Assembly: GCF_040049195.1 (NCBI RefSeq)
Contig: NZ_JBDZDL010000009.1
Origin: NCEH01 sp040049195
Lineage (GTDB): Bacteria > Pseudomonadota > Alphaproteobacteria > Rhizobiales > Xanthobacteraceae
Reading direction: 5' to 3' (one strand)
Length of the DNA: 64,000 bases
The position numbers were made by a program, and so were the translations under genes. The notes beneath the pieces were generated by a model that was not told where the DNA came from, did no database searches, and saw nothing but the letters and a program-made list of their open reading frames with translations. This document shows, in pieces, positions 27,069-36,154 of this stretch (position 1 is the stretch's first letter; every line of letters starts with the position of its first letter).

Positions 27069-28046
27069 ATGCGCATGACCCGCGCCGTGATGGTGTATTA
27101 TGCCTGGAGTCGCGAAGCCGAGGCTGGCGCGCCGCTCGGCGTCATCGAGGACCGCTTCCCCACCTTGTTCGAGAGTCGCAGGATGTCCTATCCGCGGTTC
27201 GAGGAACTGGCGGATCCCGAGCGATTCGACCAGGGCGTCGGCGGCTTTCTCGACCACGTCATGCGCCGGAACTTCGCCGCCTTCGTCGATCTGGCCAGCC
27301 AAAGCACCGGCCGGCCGGTGATCGAGACGGAGCGCGGGGGTTCGGACGGCTGCGCGCTGGATGCCTGCGGCCTGGACGCGGTGGACACGCTCATCGTCAT
27401 CAGCTTCGATTCCATCCGCACCGGCCAGCAGGCGAGCGATGGGGAGATCGCGGTGATCCGGCGCTTCCTCGATCGGCCCGGCACAGTGGCCTTCATCTGC
27501 CCGCATCATGAGATCGGGGAAGCGCCCGGGCTGGCGGACGAGGCGCTTCACGCTCAGCAGCTGGTGGATTTCCTCCACCACGGGGACAAGACCATCCCGC
27601 CCCGACAGCGCTTCGGCGGTTTCGCCCGCAGCCTGCTGGCGGGGCTAGGCGTGCCGGTCGAGAACCGTTTCGGGTTGCGGCCGGCCGCCGAGCCGGACGG
27701 CACGCCCTCCCCCATCGAAGTGGAAAGCACCCTCGACCGGCTGGGGCTGCTCACAGCCGTCGCTGGCCTCAATCTCCACGCGCACCTACCGCAGCTGGAG
27801 CGGATGGGTGATGCGGCGACCATGATGGACGTGCTGGTGCGGCAGAAGATCGACCTCGCCGCGCCGCCTCATCCATTCACCCGCGACGGCCGCGCCACCT
27901 TCGACGCGATCCTCCAGTCTCGCCCGGAGGCTTTCGCGGGCACACTCCTCGTTTGCGACACCACGCTCTGGAGCTCCACCGCCGGCGGGGTCGAGAACCT
28001 CCGCCGGTTCTGGACGAACGTCCTCGAACGCGCGGAGGAATCATGA
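27069..28046 (+). CDS. Unrecognised protein inserted in the bufferin operon
   Basis: A 325-residue soluble protein I cannot assign. The start is supported by GGAGGAG upstream of the ATG. The central part has an alternating strand-helix pattern: AVDTLIVISFDSIRTGQQAS, then GEIAVIRRFLDRPGTVAFIC and PHHEIG. This resembles the flavodoxin-like/ThuA or glutamine-amidotransferase-like fold in which a strand ends at a pair of histidines. The C-terminal half contains GGFARSLLAGLGVPVENRFG and LLVCDTTLWSS. The GSDGCALDACGLD segment has two cysteines five residues apart. It overlaps bufC by four bases (ATGA) and follows bufB by 18 bases, so it is certainly co-transcribed with the bufferin genes and may act on the same product or metal. 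Confidence 0.8.
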   Translation: MRMTRAVMVYYAWSREAEAGAPLGVIEDRFPTLFESRRMSYPRFEELADPERFDQGVGGFLDHVMRRNFAAFVDLASQSTGRPVIETERGGSDGCALDACGLDAVDTLIVISFDSIRTGQQASDGEIAVIRRFLDRPGTVAFICPHHEIGEAPGLADEALHAQQLVDFLHHGDKTIPPRQRFGGFARSLLAGLGVPVENRFGLRPAAEPDGTPSPIEVESTLDRLGLLTAVAGLNLHAHLPQLERMGDAATMMDVLVRQKIDLAAPPHPFTRDGRATFDAILQSRPEAFAGTLLVCDTTLWSSTAGGVENLRRFWTNVLERAEES

Positions 28047-28906
28047 CCGGCCTATTGTGTCAGTCTATTCCCACCCATCCGCGCGCCATGAACGGCGCGC
28101 CGCATGTGGCCGGCGACCTCGACGCGCGGCAGCTGGCGTTTGCCGAGGCGATCCTCGATCCCGCCCTCGCCCCGCCCAGCGGCCTTGTCGGCCCCGACGG
28201 TGGGCCGAGCCCGCGCCGTTTCGCGGTCTATCGCAACAATGTGGTGGTCGGGCTCGTAGACGCGCTCAAGGCCGCCTTCCCGGTGGTGCGGCGTCTCGTA
28301 GGCGAGGATTTCTTTGCGGCGATGGCGCGGGTTTATGTCTCGCGGGAGCCGCCCTCGACGCCAATCATGCTGGATTATGGTGCGGGATTCCCCCAATTCG
28401 TCGGCACGTTCGAGCCGGCCGCGGGCCTCATCTATCTCGCGGATGTGGCCCGCCTGGAGCGCGCGTGGAGCGAAGCCTACCATGCCGCCGAGGCCGCGCG
28501 CCTCGATCCTGCGATGCTGGCCTGCCTCCCTCCCGATCTGCTGCCCTGGATCTGGCTTCACCTCCATCCCTCAGTGCGGGTCGTCGGCTCTCCCCATCCG
28601 GTGGTCACCATCTGGCATTCCAATCTCGACGGGGCGAAGCCGATTCCGGTGAGCCTCGATGAGGGTGGGCAGGAGGCGCTGGTGTGCCGGCCGGACGCGG
28701 AGGTGGAAGTGCGTACCCTTCCCCCCGGCGCTGCCGCCTTCATCGCCGCGCTGGCCTCCGGCGCCACGGTTATCGATGCCGCTGCTGTGGCCCTACAGAA
28801 CGACACACGCTTCGATCTTGCGGGATCACTCACCGGGCTGATCGCCGCGCGAGCGGTGACAGGTTTTGTCCCGATCACGGGAGATACTCACCGGAGGGAA
28901 CCATGA
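28043..28906 (+). CDS. bufC: BufC-like partner protein (DUF2063 family)
   Basis: DUF2063-type protein that pairs with the MNIO enzyme in bufferin operons and is thought to deliver the precursor peptide to it. The N-terminal half (residues about 25-120) has the family pattern RQLAFAEAILDP, RRFAVYRNNVVVGLVDALKA, FPVVRRLVGEDFFAAMARVY, then PPSTPIMLDYGAGFPQFV. The C-terminal half (HPSVRVVGSPHPVVTIWHSN, ALVCRPDAEVEVRTLPPGAA) looks like the beta-rich recognition domain. It starts at the ATG overlapping the preceding stop and itself overlaps the DoxX start by four bases. Confidence 0.84.
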   Translation: MTGLLCQSIPTHPRAMNGAPHVAGDLDARQLAFAEAILDPALAPPSGLVGPDGGPSPRRFAVYRNNVVVGLVDALKAAFPVVRRLVGEDFFAAMARVYVSREPPSTPIMLDYGAGFPQFVGTFEPAAGLIYLADVARLERAWSEAYHAAEAARLDPAMLACLPPDLLPWIWLHLHPSVRVVGSPHPVVTIWHSNLDGAKPIPVSLDEGGQEALVCRPDAEVEVRTLPPGAAAFIAALASGATVIDAAAVALQNDTRFDLAGSLTGLIAARAVTGFVPITGDTHRREP

Positions 28907-29409
28907 CCGCCGCCCCTGCTCTGACCCACGCCCTGCGCACCGTGAACGCCGGTCTCGCCGGTTTCGGCGGCCTTATCGCGCCGCCAGTGTTGCGTGTCGC
29001 CCTGGCGCTGCCTTTCCTGCGCTCGGGCCTGACTCGGTGGGATGGGTTCGGGACGGTCTCGGTCGGGACCCAGTATCTGTTTGAGGAACAGTTCAAGCTG
29101 CATATTTTCGGCGGCCTCTACGACCTGCCGGTGCCCGACCAACTCGCCCTTCTGGTGGCGATCGCGGAGATCGCCCTGCCCATCCTGCTCTTGCTGGGGC
29201 TTGGCACCCGGATCACGGCCCTGGCCCTGCTCGTCATGACGGGCGTGATCCAGTTGGTCTTCCCGGACGGATGGACAAATTTTCACCTGTACTGGGCAGC
29301 CATCGCCCTCGCAGTAGTGGCGCTCGGACCTGGCGCCCTCTCGCTCGATCGCGGGATCGGGATACTCGCGCGGCGTCGATCCGGGTCGGCCGAACTGTCG
29401 GCGATCTGA
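28903..29409 (+). CDS. DoxX-family membrane protein (BufD-like)
   Basis: A 168-residue membrane protein of the DoxX family. The sequence PVLRVALALPFLRSGLTRWD is the family's first helix with the arginine-serine-glycine motif. Two further hydrophobic segments follow (LALLVAIAEIALPILLLLGL; ALALLVMTGVIQLVFPDGW), then LYWAAIALAVVALGPGALSL. DoxX genes are frequent last members of bufferin operons, where they probably supply redox or membrane functions; the exact role is unknown. The start overlaps the bufC stop. Confidence 0.85.
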   Translation: MTAAPALTHALRTVNAGLAGFGGLIAPPVLRVALALPFLRSGLTRWDGFGTVSVGTQYLFEEQFKLHIFGGLYDLPVPDQLALLVAIAEIALPILLLLGLGTRITALALLVMTGVIQLVFPDGWTNFHLYWAAIALAVVALGPGALSLDRGIGILARRRSGSAELSAI

Positions 29410-29446
29410 AACAGACGGCCCGCGGCACAGCCAAAACGGAGCGTGC

Positions 29447-29857
29447 ATGGATCAGGGATTTTTCGCGGGGGATGCCATCTCCAGGGCCTGCGTCGCGGCG
29501 TTGGCCCTGCTGCTGTTCGGCCTCAGCATGGCCATCACCAGCGTCCGCCTGCGCACAAAGGTGCTGGTGGGCGCGCCCGCCGATCCGGCGAGCCTCCTTA
29601 CCAAGCTGGTGCGCACGCAGGGCAACACGGCAGAGTATGCGGCCATCCTCGCGCTGCTCATGCTCGCCCAGGGCGCAGGGCCGAAACCGGGCTGGGTCAC
29701 GGCGCTGATGCTCCTCGCGGTTGGCGCGCGGGTGCTCTTCGCCATCGGCATGCTGACCTGCGAAAGCCTCGCAAAACCCAACATCGTCCGCGGCCTCGGG
29801 GCCGGCGGCACGTATGTCGCCGGCATTGGGCTCGCCCTCGCATTGCTCAGGGTCTAG
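29447..29857 (+). CDS. MAPEG-family membrane protein
   Basis: A 136-residue protein with four hydrophobic segments and the MAPEG pattern (membrane-associated proteins in eicosanoid and glutathione metabolism): LVRTQGNTAEYAAILALLML, corresponding to the RxxxNxxE motif, then ARVLFAIGMLTCESLAKPN near the glutathione site. Bacterial members are often glutathione-dependent and linked to lipid-peroxide or electrophile stress. It follows the bufferin operon by 38 bases on the same strand and may be co-transcribed with it. It is convergent with the catalase-like gene. Confidence 0.8.
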   Translation: MDQGFFAGDAISRACVAALALLLFGLSMAITSVRLRTKVLVGAPADPASLLTKLVRTQGNTAEYAAILALLMLAQGAGPKPGWVTALMLLAVGARVLFAIGMLTCESLAKPNIVRGLGAGGTYVAGIGLALALLRV

Positions 29858-29872
29858 CCGGAGGCTCCGGCA

Positions 29873-30835
29873 TCACTGCATGCGCCGCGAAAAGGAGACC
29901 GCATAGGAATCGTCGCGGGCGGCGATGAGCGGGTCGTCAGAGGCCTCGATCCCGTCGGTCACATTGCCCGGCAGAAATAGCAGGGCCTTCTGCGCCTCAT
30001 CACTGTCGGGGGCCACCTTTTCCACCACGAAGGAGCCGAGCGTGACAACCCTGCGCTCGGGCGGCCAGATCTTGGTCGCGTCGTTGAGCGGATCGCCTGC
30101 CTCGGGCAGGACCGCCCTCAGCTCGAAATGCACAGGCGCCGCGGCGATGCGCGCGCGGATGTCGTCGAAGAGGAAATTGGCACTGCGCTGCGCCGCCTGT
30201 TCCCGCGTCAGGTGGACCACCTGCGGCGGGACGATCTGGTAGCGCACCGGCTGTCGGATGCCGGTCGCGTTGACCAGGATGAAGGTGTTGAGGCCATTAT
30301 ACTGCTCTTGGGCGAGACTTGCGGGGGTCTCCAGCGGAATCGCCACCAGCGGGTGCGTTTCGATGAATCTGTCGAGTGGCGTCGGCTTCGGGGCGCCGAC
30401 ACTCGCTGCCACGGCGAGCTCGAGGTCGCGAAACTCTTCGCCCGTGGCGACCGGGAAGAATTTGCGCGCGTTGGTGACGATGTCGGTTTCGCTGCCGTCC
30501 TGCAGATGGAACTTGGCGGAAAAGCCGTGAGGATTGGCGCGCGGGGAGCCATCCTGCACATTCGGGATGCCGGACCCGCTCGAAAAGCGGATGGTGACGG
30601 GCACGGCCGGGCCCTTGAAGATGGCGGCTCGGCTCAACTTCGCCGCCTCTGCCGTGGGCCGGAAATGGCCTTGCGCCACCAGACCCTTTGCATGGTTCGC
30701 GCGAAAGCCGGGATAGGCCCCATCGGCCTTGTTCAGGGCGTCGACGATCTGTTCCGCGAGCGGTGGCTCTTCGGCGCGTGCAGGACTGACGCAACCGGCG
30801 AAAAGAAAAGCTGCGGCAATAAGGGAGCGTAGCAT
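29873..30835 (-). CDS. Catalase-related heme peroxidase (SrpA-like), exported
   Basis: Small catalase-family heme protein of 320 residues. It has a signal peptide (MLRSLIAAAFLFAGCVSPARA; the cysteine could also make it a lipoprotein), an active-site histidine region FRANHAKGLVAQGHFRP, VTIRFSSGSGIPNVQDGSPR, ANPHGFSAKFHLQDG, and near the end the heme-proximal tyrosine region ARDDSYAVSFSRR. These small forms act as peroxidases more than as catalases. The start at 30835 opens the signal peptide; in-frame ATGs at 30847 and 30880 lack good spacing. Its position next to the copper-RiPP operon and MAPEG gene suggests a periplasmic stress-defence locus. Confidence 0.83.
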   Translation of the reverse strand: MLRSLIAAAFLFAGCVSPARAEEPPLAEQIVDALNKADGAYPGFRANHAKGLVAQGHFRPTAEAAKLSRAAIFKGPAVPVTIRFSSGSGIPNVQDGSPRANPHGFSAKFHLQDGSETDIVTNARKFFPVATGEEFRDLELAVAASVGAPKPTPLDRFIETHPLVAIPLETPASLAQEQYNGLNTFILVNATGIRQPVRYQIVPPQVVHLTREQAAQRSANFLFDDIRARIAAAPVHFELRAVLPEAGDPLNDATKIWPPERRVVTLGSFVVEKVAPDSDEAQKALLFLPGNVTDGIEASDDPLIAARDDSYAVSFSRRMQ

Positions 30836-31040
30836 TGTAAATTCCATCCCCGACTGTGAAACCCATGGCGTTGAGGTCACGAGGCATCACGGCACGGCAC
30901 GGATGCGCCCGCCGGCATGAGTGAAAGGATGGAAATACCCCCTTCTACGCAGGCCTCGCACCGGTGAGCGTCTGCGATGCGGCGTCCGGAGAATTGAACG
31001 CGCGTGCGCGGGATGGATGCGAATTGCTTCTGCGCACCTC

Positions 31041-31964
31041 TTAGCGCGGGCGGCGCGGCAGTCTCGGCAGGCCGTTGTCCCGCACGAAGGCCGCCGGCGT
31101 CGTGCCCATATGGCGATGGAAGCGCCGCGTGAACTCGCTCTGGTCGCTGAACCCCACCGCCAGCGCGATCTCCGCGATGGGTAGCCGGCCTTTCCGCAGG
31201 AGTTCCTGCGCATGGCGCAGCCGGCATCGCTCCACATAGGCGATGGGGCTCAGCCCCGTGCTCAGGCGGAACAGACGGGCGAAATGAAACCGGCTGACCC
31301 CGGAGCGTTCGGCAAGCTCCGCGAGGCCGATCGACCGCGAGATATTGTCCTCGATGAAGTCGACGACCCGCGCGAGCACGCGCGGATCGAGCCCGGGCAT
31401 CCGACCCGGCGGGGGAAGGTCGTAAGGGTTATACCGGCGCAGCAGATGCGCCGCGAGCGCGCAGGACAGGCTCTCCACGATCAGCGCCTGGGCCGGGTGC
31501 TCGGGACGGTCGATCTCGGCCAGGAGGAGCTTGCTGAAGCACTCGATGGCCGGATCGCAGACGCTGAAGACATTGACGATCTCATGCGTCGCCTGCGCCC
31601 GCCCGCCGATTTCCTCCGCCCCCCGCTCCACAAGCTGGGTAGGCACGCGCAAGCGGACCGACGAGGGGGCCTGACCTTCGAAGATCGAGTCGTAGCCGGC
31701 GGGAGTCAGCAAGGAGGAGCCGGCCGCGATCACGCTGTCATGCACTGTTCCCCCGCGCCTCTGCACCACCCGGCCCCGGCCGCTGGCGCAATAGCAGATC
31801 AGGTGATGATCCCGCGCCGGTGTCGCGGCCATATAGTGCGGGGCCGCCGTGTGATAATCGAGCGTGACGCCGTCCCAGCCGCGGCCACGCGTGGTCTTGG
31901 CCGGCCGGTCCGGCAGATAATGCCCGATCTGGTCGATGGAGATCGCCCCCTGCTGTGCATCCAT
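31041..31964 (-). CDS. AraC-family transcription regulator
   Basis: A 307-residue regulator. The N-terminal part is a cupin-like sensor (DHHLICYCASGRGRVVQRRG; GSSLLTPAGYDSIF). The C-terminal domain has IGLAELAERSGVSRFHFARL, then LPIAEIALAVGFSDQSEFTR and MGTTPAAFVRD, the two AraC helix-turn-helix motifs and consensus. It lies upstream of the catalase-like gene on the same strand (160-base gap) and may control it or the neighbouring antiporter. It resembles the AraC protein at 22690. Confidence 0.86.
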   Translation of the reverse strand: MDAQQGAISIDQIGHYLPDRPAKTTRGRGWDGVTLDYHTAAPHYMAATPARDHHLICYCASGRGRVVQRRGGTVHDSVIAAGSSLLTPAGYDSIFEGQAPSSVRLRVPTQLVERGAEEIGGRAQATHEIVNVFSVCDPAIECFSKLLLAEIDRPEHPAQALIVESLSCALAAHLLRRYNPYDLPPPGRMPGLDPRVLARVVDFIEDNISRSIGLAELAERSGVSRFHFARLFRLSTGLSPIAYVERCRLRHAQELLRKGRLPIAEIALAVGFSDQSEFTRRFHRHMGTTPAAFVRDNGLPRLPRRPR

Positions 31965-32005
31965 CGTGGAATCTCCTTTTCGTGTTCGTCCTCGCCGCGC
32001 ACCGC

Positions 32006-33565
32006 TCAGGACGTGCCGTAACGGGCTTCCTGAAGGTCGAGCTCCCGCACCAGCGCGCGCACCGCTTCGTCGCTGAGGTGTCCGGATCGCGCCATGCGGT
32101 AGAGCTCGTCGCGCTCTGCTCTCAGCCCGGCCACCCGGAGCCGGCGCTCGATCTCGCCCGCCTTTCGGGCGAGCACCTGTTCCTCCACCGTTTTGGCCCT
32201 CGCCTCGAGCCTCTGCCGATAGGGGGAGAGGGCGCGTGTTGCGGCCTGTATGTAAGCCTCGAAATCCGGATCACCCTTGCCGTGGGTGTGGACGTTGCGC
32301 TCGATGACCCCGATCGCCGCTTCCGCAGCCTTCAGGCGCGCCTCGTCCTCTTCCTTCTGCCGCGCCGTCTCAACTGGCAGGCGGACGTGGCGCGCCACAT
32401 AGGGCAGGCCGGCATTGGCTGCGACGAGCGAGACCACGATGATGCCGGCGGCCAGAAGAATGGCGAGGTCGCGCGCGGGAAAGGGCGCGCCATCGGGAAG
32501 CGCCAGCGGCAGCGCCATGACGGCGGACAGGGTGAGCGCGCCGCGTACGCCGCCCAGCGAGATCACCGCCACGAGTCGCCAGCCAGGCGCCTCGATCCTG
32601 CGCCCGCGCACCTTGTCCCGGAATAGGATGACGCCCAGTGTCATCCAGCTCCAGAGCGCGCGCAGGAGAAGGAGCGCAAGGCTGATCAGTAGGATGTAGG
32701 CGACAAGCCATCCCGCATCGGGCAGGCCGGCATGCTGCGCGACCGCTCCCGCGCCAGCGACAATGCCCGGCAGTTGGTCGCCCAGCAGCACGAAGATGGC
32801 GCCGTTGCCGGCGAATTGCAGCGCGTCCCACACCGCCGCGCGGCGGACGCGGGTAATGGGGAGCGCCCGACCGGTGCGTTCCTCGTAGTTCATGGCGATG
32901 CCCGCCGCCACCGCGGCGAGGATGCCTGAGCTGTGAAGGCTTGTCGCGAGCAGATAGGCGCCGAAAGGCAAGAGCAGACTTAGGAGGATCTGCGTTCCCA
33001 CCTCCTCGCCGAAGCGCCGCGACATCCAGTCCTTCGCGCCGTTGGCGAGCACAGCTGTCACCGCCCCGATGACGAGGCCGCCAACGGCGAGCCAGGCGAA
33101 GGTCCACAGCGCCTCTACGGGCGAGAAGGTGCCAGTCAGCACAGCGGCCACTGCGAAGCGGGCGCAGACGAGGCCGGAGGCGTCGTTGAGAAGTGCCTCG
33201 CCCTCCAGGATGTGCATCAGCCGCTTGGGAATGGATGTGCGCTTGGCGATGGCGGAAACAGCGACAGCATCGGTGGGCGAGAGAATGCCGGCAAGGGCGA
33301 ACGCCACCGCCAGCGGCATGGCCGGCAGCATCAGGTGGATGAGCAGGCCGGCGCCCAAAACGGTGAACACGACCAGCCCCAATGCCAGCGCGACGATGGT
33401 CCACTTGTCCCGGAATAGTCCTTCCTTGGGAATGCGCCAGGCATCGAGGAACAACAACGGCGCGATGAACAAAAGGAGGAAGAGCTCGGGATCGACTTCG
33501 ACCTGCCAGTTCAGCACCGACGAGAGGAGCGCGCCGAGGGCGATCTGGACAATCGGCAACGGCAC
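32006..33565 (-). CDS. Sodium/proton antiporter (CPA1/NhaP type), 5' end rearranged
   Basis: Monovalent cation/proton antiporter of 519 residues with about a dozen membrane helices: FLLLFIAPLLFLDAWRIPKE, then FALAGILSPTDAVAVSAIAK with the conserved aspartate, LEGEALLNDASGLVCARFAV and ISLGGVRGALTLSAVMALPL. A charged helical cytoplasmic tail of about 130 residues follows. The called GTG start begins mid-helix; in the same frame 19 more residues (LLFLCAIVASSAIARSIAIP) extend upstream and look like the true first helix, but no start codon is found there. Instead the upstream DNA is the truncated TonB receptor gene, so the native 5' end seems to have been lost in a rearrangement near 33640. Function may be impaired. 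Confidence 0.8.
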   Translation of the reverse strand: MPLPIVQIALGALLSSVLNWQVEVDPELFLLLFIAPLLFLDAWRIPKEGLFRDKWTIVALALGLVVFTVLGAGLLIHLMLPAMPLAVAFALAGILSPTDAVAVSAIAKRTSIPKRLMHILEGEALLNDASGLVCARFAVAAVLTGTFSPVEALWTFAWLAVGGLVIGAVTAVLANGAKDWMSRRFGEEVGTQILLSLLLPFGAYLLATSLHSSGILAAVAAGIAMNYEERTGRALPITRVRRAAVWDALQFAGNGAIFVLLGDQLPGIVAGAGAVAQHAGLPDAGWLVAYILLISLALLLLRALWSWMTLGVILFRDKVRGRRIEAPGWRLVAVISLGGVRGALTLSAVMALPLALPDGAPFPARDLAILLAAGIIVVSLVAANAGLPYVARHVRLPVETARQKEEDEARLKAAEAAIGVIERNVHTHGKGDPDFEAYIQAATRALSPYRQRLEARAKTVEEQVLARKAGEIERRLRVAGLRAERDELYRMARSGHLSDEAVRALVRELDLQEARYGTS

Positions 33566-35643
33566 CGGAATGGCGATCGAGCGCGCGATGGCGCTACTGG
33601 CGACGATTGCGCAAAGAAACAGGAGGTCTCGTTTTTCCAGCCGACCCTGGCGTCCACAATATGGTAGGGCTTCAACTCGAAACTATCGTCGATATCGGCG
33701 GGTCGGCTTCCGGTGAACTGATACTGCACGGCAGAAGACAATGAACCCGGCAAGTTCAAAAAGCTGGCAGAGACAGTGTGCTGCAATCCGGTCGTGACCG
33801 TCCATTGCGGCACGTTCGGTACGCCGTTTCCTGCGACGGTATTGAGGATGGCGCCGTTGGCGCCGAGCTCACTATAGGTGTAGCCGACCCCGCCCGTGAA
33901 CGTCAGTCCGTCGGCAAGGAGCAGGCGTCCCTGCAGCTCGAAGCCACTGGTCTGATAATCCTGATACGTAGTCACGAAGGCGCCGAGAGCAGGATCGGGG
34001 TAGCTCATGACGCCATTCTTGATGTTGTTGTGAAAGACGCTGGCATTCAGCTCAAGGCGGTCGTTGAGGAGGTTCGCCTTTATGCCTGCTTCATACGTCC
34101 AGTCGGTCGCCGCGGGATAGGGAGGGGGCACGATCCCATTCACCGGGTAGCCGAACAACGGATAGACTTGGGTCGCATGCCCGCGTGCCAGCGAGACATA
34201 GGTCCGCACGTCTTCGGTCCACTTGTAGGTCAGCGCCGTTCGGCCCGTCGGATAGGTCTGTGAGCTCGAATCTGCCCCTATCAGACCGGGGATATCCAGC
34301 GAATTTCCCCGCGTGAGCTGGATGTCATCATGGCTCACCCGACCGCCGATCGAAAACTCCCATTTCTCCCCGATCGGGATTGATACGTCGCCGAACAGCC
34401 CCACGCTGGTGGTGTTGAGGCCTGTGTTCATGGTGAGCGCGTTAAGGTAAGGCGGGGGGGCGCACTGCGCGCTGACGCAGGCTCGGCTGAGCTCATTGCG
34501 TGTGGCGCTCGCGCCGACGGTCCATCGGACCGGGCTGTCTTGAAGCGAATTGAGCCGGATTTCCTGGCTGAAGATGTTCTCCGTATCTTTGAGGTTCCCG
34601 ACGGAACTGATGGCCGGATATCCGAGCGCATTGTAGAGAAGCACGTCGGTATTGTCTGTCGTGCTGCTCAGTTGGTTGCGCTGATAGGCGCTGATGGAGG
34701 TGAGCCGAAACGAGTCGAACAGCCGCTCCACGGTCAGAGTCGTGCCGCCCTGGGTCGTCACCGAGTTGGGCTCCGTCAACGTTCCGCTGATAGGAAATTG
34801 CGGCGTGTTGAGCAGCAGGTAGAACGGCGCGTTGCCCTCGTCCCGCAGATAGCTACCCGTTAAGGTGACCGTCGTGTCGTTGATGTCCGTGAAGCGCAGG
34901 CCCCCGCGGAACGCGGCGATATCCCGCTTGCCCAGATCCTCGGTAAACAGGCTGGAGACGTCACCGTTCTGATGCGCGAGGCGGAGCGCCATACGCCCAT
35001 CCAGCGCATCCGGGATCATATTTCCGCCCACAACCATTTCACCCATGCGATAGCCGTTCGTGCCGATCTCAGTGGTGAAATGAATATCGCGCGTCCCGTC
35101 CGGCTGATTGGTGATGACATTTATGGCACCCCCGAGGGCATTGGTGCCCCAGAGCGTGCCCTGCGGGCCGCGCAGCACTTCCACGCGATTGACATCGAGG
35201 AGCACGTTGGAGGCGCTCATCATACTGTTGGGCACGCCATCGATATTGAACGCGACTGTGCCATCGGAATAATTCGCCGGCGTTCCCAGCGAGCTGATGC
35301 CGCGAATGGAGAAGAACTGCTGGCCGATCGCCCGACTGTCCCATTGCACGTTTGGCGAGTTCCGGGCAATCGCGGCCCCGGGATCGAACGGGGATTGCTC
35401 CAGATCTTGGGGCGAAACCACTGTGATGCTCTCGGGGATCTTGTTGAGGTCCTCATTTGTTTTTCTGGCCGTGACGACGATCGGCTCGAGAGCGATAACA
35501 TTCCCGTCGGCGTTGGCTTGAACGGACGCTCCCTGTGCCGGCGCCGTTTGAGCGTTCGCGGCGCAGCAAAATCCCGAAAAAATGAGGGTCGTGAGCCAAT
35601 ATATTTGGCCATTTGCTTGTTTATAATTATTAAAAATAGACAT
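33511..35643 (-). CDS. TonB-dependent outer membrane receptor, 3' truncated
   Basis: Outer-membrane active-transport barrel for a siderophore or other ligand. Signal peptide ending CCAANA (about residue 30), then the plug: EPIVVTARKTNEDLNKIPES, RVEVLRGPQGTLWGTNALGG and AINVITNQPDG. Many barrel strands follow up to PYHIVDARVGWKNE at about residue 690. There the frame runs out of frame into the antiporter gene and ends with 30 nonsense residues. The last strands and the C-terminal aromatic residue needed for Bam recognition are missing, so the protein is probably not assembled. The start at 35643 gives a normal signal peptide. Confidence 0.82.
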   Translation of the reverse strand: MSIFNNYKQANGQIYWLTTLIFSGFCCAANAQTAPAQGASVQANADGNVIALEPIVVTARKTNEDLNKIPESITVVSPQDLEQSPFDPGAAIARNSPNVQWDSRAIGQQFFSIRGISSLGTPANYSDGTVAFNIDGVPNSMMSASNVLLDVNRVEVLRGPQGTLWGTNALGGAINVITNQPDGTRDIHFTTEIGTNGYRMGEMVVGGNMIPDALDGRMALRLAHQNGDVSSLFTEDLGKRDIAAFRGGLRFTDINDTTVTLTGSYLRDEGNAPFYLLLNTPQFPISGTLTEPNSVTTQGGTTLTVERLFDSFRLTSISAYQRNQLSSTTDNTDVLLYNALGYPAISSVGNLKDTENIFSQEIRLNSLQDSPVRWTVGASATRNELSRACVSAQCAPPPYLNALTMNTGLNTTSVGLFGDVSIPIGEKWEFSIGGRVSHDDIQLTRGNSLDIPGLIGADSSSQTYPTGRTALTYKWTEDVRTYVSLARGHATQVYPLFGYPVNGIVPPPYPAATDWTYEAGIKANLLNDRLELNASVFHNNIKNGVMSYPDPALGAFVTTYQDYQTSGFELQGRLLLADGLTFTGGVGYTYSELGANGAILNTVAGNGVPNVPQWTVTTGLQHTVSASFLNLPGSLSSAVQYQFTGSRPADIDDSFELKPYHIVDARVGWKNETSCFFAQSSPVAPSRARSPFRCRCRLSRSPSARSSRRC

Positions 35644-36154
35644 TGTGCACCGCGCTTGGAGTAACTGCGGGCTCAAAATCCTGAATGATCCGCAGTAACA
35701 CCTGAATAAGCTGGAGTGCGCGAAACACGATTTCGCCGTCCTGCCAATCGATATGTCGATCCGGCCAAACTGCGGACTCTCGACCTCGCCGCTGCGAGGC
35801 GGAGACATTTAGAAATGCTGCTGGATGCTGTCGTCACGCGTCTTGAGCCGACAAGACGACCTGGCGCCTCGGGACGCGCCCGCTCCCGAAGCCCAAGGTT
35901 CCCTGCAGCGCCACAAGGAGCTTCCTGGCCTGCCCTATCGGGAAATCATCGAGGTTGTCCGCTTCGTCGGGCAGCTCACTCCGTTCGCCACCCAGCACAG
36001 CGTCCTCGTTGTTGCGCAAGGAGCGCCGGTTCCGCAGGATATCGAAACCGTGACCAAGCAGGATTTCCAATCCGGTCAGCAGCGACAACGTCACGAAGCA
36101 AGCACCTGGGTGACATAGACTTACACCAGCGCCACGACCTCGCTCCCTTTCCAA
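35644..36154. other. Intergenic region, no supported gene
   Basis: About 510 bases between the TonB receptor start and the SDR stop. Open frames of up to 160 codons exist on both strands (35716-36201 plus; 35834-36154 minus; 35825-36118 plus), but their composition is that of noncoding GC-rich DNA and none shows a family pattern. The left end should contain the TonB receptor promoter. It may be eroded DNA. Confidence 0.4.

Noticed and set aside
35825..36118. A 97-codon frame between the TonB receptor and the SDR gene
   Set aside because: No ribosome-binding site and no family; a competing minus-strand frame of the same size exists, so neither is supported.
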